Assembly (NCBI RefSeq): GCF_017352155.2
Contig: NZ_CP071462.1
Location: forward strand, 62,001 to 126,000
Direction of reading: 5' to 3'
DNA length: 64,000 nt
Origin: Haloterrigena alkaliphila
Lineage (GTDB): Archaea > Halobacteriota > Halobacteria > Halobacteriales > Natrialbaceae
The notes beneath the pieces were generated by a model, which saw only the letters and a list, made by a program, of their open reading frames with translations, had not been told where the DNA came from and ran no database searches. Positions within the stretch are counted from its first letter, which is position 1. Each line of letters starts with the position of its first letter. The translations under genes were made by a program, and so were the position numbers. Shown here piece by piece: positions 61,542 to 64,000 of the stretch.

Positions 61542-61670
61542 CACACGCTGCAAGGTGTGTCGAACGGCCGACGCCGTTCGGTATCGGACTCGCCGATACG
61601 TGCCGGGAAGGTGGCTTCAATGAGCCAGAAGTGTCGGTACTCGGTCCGAAAGGGCCGAGTGAAAAACACC
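61542..61670 (+). ncRNA. hairpin-dense stretch, candidate structured RNA
   Basis: Five stems in 130 bases: CACAC/GTGTG (61542), GAACGGC/GCCGTTC (61562), GTATCGG/CCGATAC (61581), TGGCT/AGCCA (61612) and ACTCGGTCC-GAAA-GGGCCGAGT (61639-61660), enclosed by GTGT/ACAC. The last has a GNRA tetraloop on the plus strand. It lies 75 bases behind the propeller gene and before the S-layer 3' end. Could be a 3' UTR, a small RNA, or the remnant of an insertion-sequence-associated RNA. Strand is inferred from the loop. Confidence 0.4.
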
Positions 61671-61769
61671 GTCTGCCTGTATTAATGGAGTAGCGGTATC
61701 GAAATAGTCGGCTCCTCGGGTAGCGTCGCTATCGAGTGTAGCGCGCGAAAGAAATGAAAGTGCGTCGGG

Positions 61770-61786
61770 ACCGGACGAAGTCCGGT
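61770..61786 (-). terminator. hairpin behind the S-layer gene
   Basis: ACCGGAC-GAA-GTCCGGT (seven-base arms, perfect) lies 15 bases after the S-layer stop codon on the minus strand. Fits a 3' hairpin of that transcript. The whole stretch 61468-61801 has no gene; it holds this hairpin and the candidate RNA. Confidence 0.45.
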
Positions 61787-61801
61787 AGTTAGGTGGCCGA
61801 G

Positions 61802-64000
61802 TTAGTTCTGGCGGCGGAGTGCCAGCATGGCGGCGGCGAGCATCGCGACGAGGGCGACAGCGATGCCGAAGCCGGGCGTTCCGTCTTCGTCATCGTCTTC
61901 CCCGCCGTTCTCGTCACCGTTCTCGTCGCCGTTCTCGTCACCGTTCTCGTCACCATTCTCGGCTCCGTTCTCGTCACCGTTGCCGTCGTCTTTGCCGACG
62001 GTCAGGGTGCCGGAGTCGGAGTCGTCGTCGACGGAGACATCCCAGTTGATGTCACCCTCGGCGCTGGTGTCGAAGTCGTAGCTGTTGGTGATCTCTTCGC
62101 CGGCCTCGAGCGTAAGGTCCTGCTCGTCGACGACTTCGCCGTCGATGGTGACCGTGTAGCTCGTGGTCTTCTCGAGATCAGCGTCGTTGTTGGTGACGGT
62201 CACGTCGAGCGACGCGTCGTCATCAACCTTGACGTTAGTGGGTGCGTCACCCTCGACGGTGACGTCGCCCTTAGTTTCAGCCTCGCCATCAACGATGATG
62301 CCCTTCGTGGAGTCGGAGGCATCCTCGTTGAGTTCGCTGACGGAGATCGAACGGATCTCGGTGCCAGCGTCGTAGTTGCTGAGGTCGAAGGTGGCGCTGA
62401 TCGTACCGTCTTCAGCGACCTCCGTGGTCGCGGTCTTGACTTCCGTCGGGAGGCGGACGTTGTAGCGGACCTCCGTGCCAGGTGCGATATTGGACTCGGC
62501 CGTAATCTCCGAGTTCTCGACGTTCTCGACCAGCAGGCGCTCGTCGTCGTCGAAGTCGCCCGTGATCGTGACGTCACGCTCTTCGACGCTGAATGTAGCG
62601 TCCGAGCGCTCGTCCTCGTCGACGTAGTCGTTCTCCTCAGTCACTGCGAACTCGACGTTCCACGTCTCGTCGGCGTCGATCGACGTGTCGCCGTCAGCGG
62701 CCGCCGAGACGTCAACGACGACGTAGAACGTGTCGTTTGCAGCGTCTTCGTGGACCGTTGCACTGCTACCTTCGATGTCGGACAGCTGGAGCTGTTCCGG
62801 ATCGTCGTAGCGCGGGTTGTGCGTGTTCGTCAGGTTCAGTTCGAGACCTTCACCGTTCCAGTTACCGCTGTCGTCGAGGAGGTAGCCGTAGACACCGCTG
62901 GCGTCAACCTCGGCGACGAGCAGGTCATCGGCCGCGATCGTGTCGCTCTCCGAGCTTGCTCCGAGGATGTCCTCGATGTTGTCGTCGTGAGCGAGGTCGC
63001 TGGGTGCGACGTGAGTCGTCACGTCGCCAGTGTTGCGTTCGCTCAGGACCAGGAACGAGGCGTCGGTCGCTCGGTCGCGGGCGTCGTTGACGAATGCTTC
63101 GAGTTCGTAGTCAGCGTCGAGCAGACGGACTCCAGAGTCGAACGAGGTCTGGCTGTCGACTTCAACCTCGTCGTCTTCCGAGGAGAACGCTTTGTCACCG
63201 TGACCAGCGTAGTAGGTGTTGAACTTGACGGTCACTTCGCCGTCGTCGTTCGTGTCGGTCAGGTTGAGGGTGGCGTCGTAGTTGTTGTCAACCTCAGAGA
63301 GGTTCACGTACGCTTCGTCGGTGTCCTCAAGGTCGACGGTGAACTCGACGACGTCACCGATCTCTTGTTCGTACTGGTTCGCATCGAAGTTCGCGACCTG
63401 TTCTTCTTCCGTAACGGAGAAGCTGTCGGACTCGGCGGTGATACCGCTGTCGACGTCCTCAACTTCGACCGTGTAGTCGCCCGGCTCGGGCGCAGTCAGC
63501 TCAGCTTCGTAGACACCGTTGGAGTCGAGCGAACCCGAATCAACGGCACCGTCGACTTCCTTACCGTTGGAGTCGAGGAGACGGGCTTCGACATCGCGGT
63601 CGATGTCGTCAGCCTCGACGGTGGCTTTGATGGTGTCGCCCTGCGCGTACTGGCTCTTGTCGGTCGAGACCGACACACCGAGATCGTCAACCGTCACGTT
63701 GACAGTTGCATCACTAGCGAACGTGACAGTGATCTCGTCACCATTTTCGTAGGCATCGGTGTTGAGCGTACGGACAACGCTGTTCTCACCGAGACCACGA
63801 GTCACGGATCCGTCAGGGGCCGCGATGTCGACGCTGGTGTCCGGGTTACTCGCTGCGAGGAGAGCCAGGTTTTCACCATCGTAGGCATCGAGGTCTGCGG
63901 CACCGCCCTCGTCGGGGTCCTGAACGGTCGTCGACGTCGTCTCGATGTCATACTCCTCACCGAGGATGTCGACCGTTGCGCCCGGCGCAAGGCCACTCTC
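61802..64000 (-). CDS. S-layer glycoprotein, N-terminus cut by window edge
   Basis: 733 residues visible; the frame is open to the right edge. The end DDDEDGTPGFGIAVALVAMLAAAMLALRRQN is a PGF-CTERM tail (PGF motif, membrane helix, basic end), the signal for archaeosortase processing and lipid anchoring. Before it is an acidic Gly/Asn/Asp/Glu spacer (61905-61988). The rest is of beta-sandwich repeats with many N-glycosylation sequons (for example NLSE, NLTDT, NDTF, NVTV). Forms the outer cell-surface lattice. The start is outside the window. Confidence 0.93.
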   Translation of the reverse strand, partial: ESGLAPGATVDILGEEYDIETTSTTVQDPDEGGAADLDAYDGENLALLAASNPDTSVDIAAPDGSVTRGLGENSVVRTLNTDAYENGDEITVTFASDATVNVTVDDLGVSVSTDKSQYAQGDTIKATVEADDIDRDVEARLLDSNGKEVDGAVDSGSLDSNGVYEAELTAPEPGDYTVEVEDVDSGITAESDSFSVTEEEQVANFDANQYEQEIGDVVEFTVDLEDTDEAYVNLSEVDNNYDATLNLTDTNDDGEVTVKFNTYYAGHGDKAFSSEDDEVEVDSQTSFDSGVRLLDADYELEAFVNDARDRATDASFLVLSERNTGDVTTHVAPSDLAHDDNIEDILGASSESDTIAADDLLVAEVDASGVYGYLLDDSGNWNGEGLELNLTNTHNPRYDDPEQLQLSDIEGSSATVHEDAANDTFYVVVDVSAAADGDTSIDADETWNVEFAVTEENDYVDEDERSDATFSVEERDVTITGDFDDDERLLVENVENSEITAESNIAPGTEVRYNVRLPTEVKTATTEVAEDGTISATFDLSNYDAGTEIRSISVSELNEDASDSTKGIIVDGEAETKGDVTVEGDAPTNVKVDDDASLDVTVTNNDADLEKTTSYTVTIDGEVVDEQDLTLEAGEEITNSYDFDTSAEGDINWDVSVDDDSDSGTLTVGKDDGNGDENGAENGDENGDENGDENGDENGGEDDDEDGTPGFGIAVALVAMLAAAMLALRRQN
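61905..61988 (-). repeat. 12-bp tandem repeats in S-layer spacer
   Basis: Seven units of a 12-bp pattern CCGTTCTCGTCA, with unit 5 altered and the last unit degenerate. They encode Asp-Glu-Asn-Gly four-residue repeats just before the PGF-CTERM anchor, replacing the Thr-rich spacer known in Haloferax. Such arrays can change length by slippage without breaking the frame. Confidence 0.85.

Noticed and set aside
61490-61630. GGCTTCAAT occurring twice, resembling part of a haloarchaeal CRISPR repeat
   Set aside because: Only nine bases, two copies, no regular spacers.

Overview
The window is chromosomal DNA of a halophilic archaeon (class Halobacteria), probably a Natrinema/Haloterrigena-like member of the Natrialbales. 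Reasons: high GC with GC-rich third positions, very acidic proteins, many genes whose start lies about 27 bases after a TATA-like box (leaderless transcripts), Tat lipoproteins, an S-layer protein with a PGF-CTERM tail, TFB, S8e, HalOD1 and bat-type HTH proteins, and a haloarchaeal polyhydroxyalkanoate (PHA) cluster. Genus is inference. I see no plasmid, virus, insertion sequence or CRISPR hallmark; this reads as core chromosome with small repeats in the intergenic regions.

Layout. 0-8.5 kb: an HNH-like protein cut by the left edge, a winged-helix protein, DUF192, hypoxanthine phosphoribosyltransferase, a LeuA/CimA-type synthase, an orphan four-cluster ferredoxin with an internal Tat motif, tRNA-Ser(CGA), a small conserved protein and a bactofilin-like protein. 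8.7-14.3 kb: a fixABCX-type electron-transfer flavoprotein operon with one unknown partner, then a bat-type regulator and a HalOD1 protein. 14.3-21.3 kb: a phosphate-uptake locus (pstS-pstC-pstA-pstB-phoU), a second pstB and a divergent AbrB-PhoU regulator. 21.4-28.5 kb: aldo/keto reductase, S8e, a PQQ-type propeller lipoprotein behind malic enzyme, CoaD, a one-domain TFB-like protein, a zinc microprotein and tRNA-Leu(UAG).

28.5-32 kb: diadenylate cyclase with an MscS-type channel, a striking hairpin array and an amino-acid permease. 32-41.2 kb: a nucleoside salvage region (nucleoside phosphorylase, cytidine deaminase, BMP-type ABC importer, phosphohexomutase-family enzyme). 41.3-46.3 kb: the PHA locus phaJ / phaR-phaP-phaE-phaC / phaB, in which PhaC carries a C-terminal helix-hairpin-helix. 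46.5-54.3 kb: nitronate monooxygenase, MoaC, NAD(P)HX repair, acylphosphatase, a metallo-beta-lactamase exonuclease-like protein, an 8-oxoguanine-type glycosylase and UPF0212. 54.4-64 kb: UPF0058, zinc microprotein, TFB, DUF357, a glutaredoxin-thioredoxin reductase fusion, two lipoproteins (one a close paralogue of the earlier propeller) and the C-terminal part of the S-layer glycoprotein, cut by the right edge.

The most unusual material is non-coding. (a) At 30143-30326, six 19-21-nt hairpins of different sequence follow each other every 26-27 bases, with alternating 6-nt and 5-nt spacers, starting in the stop codon of the channel gene; a decayed seventh follows. Related hairpins occur inside phaC. 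(b) Both tRNA genes are followed by the same arrangement: a first inverted repeat at the tRNA 3' end, a second inverted repeat whose arms are T-arm sequence, and an exact 20-nt copy of the tRNA 3' end. (c) Three copies of a 125-140 bp repeat. (d) Short open frames of 16-18 codons at predicted transcription starts of leuA, the ferredoxin gene, etfB and tfb. (e) A hairpin-dense stretch at 61542-61670 that could be a structured RNA.
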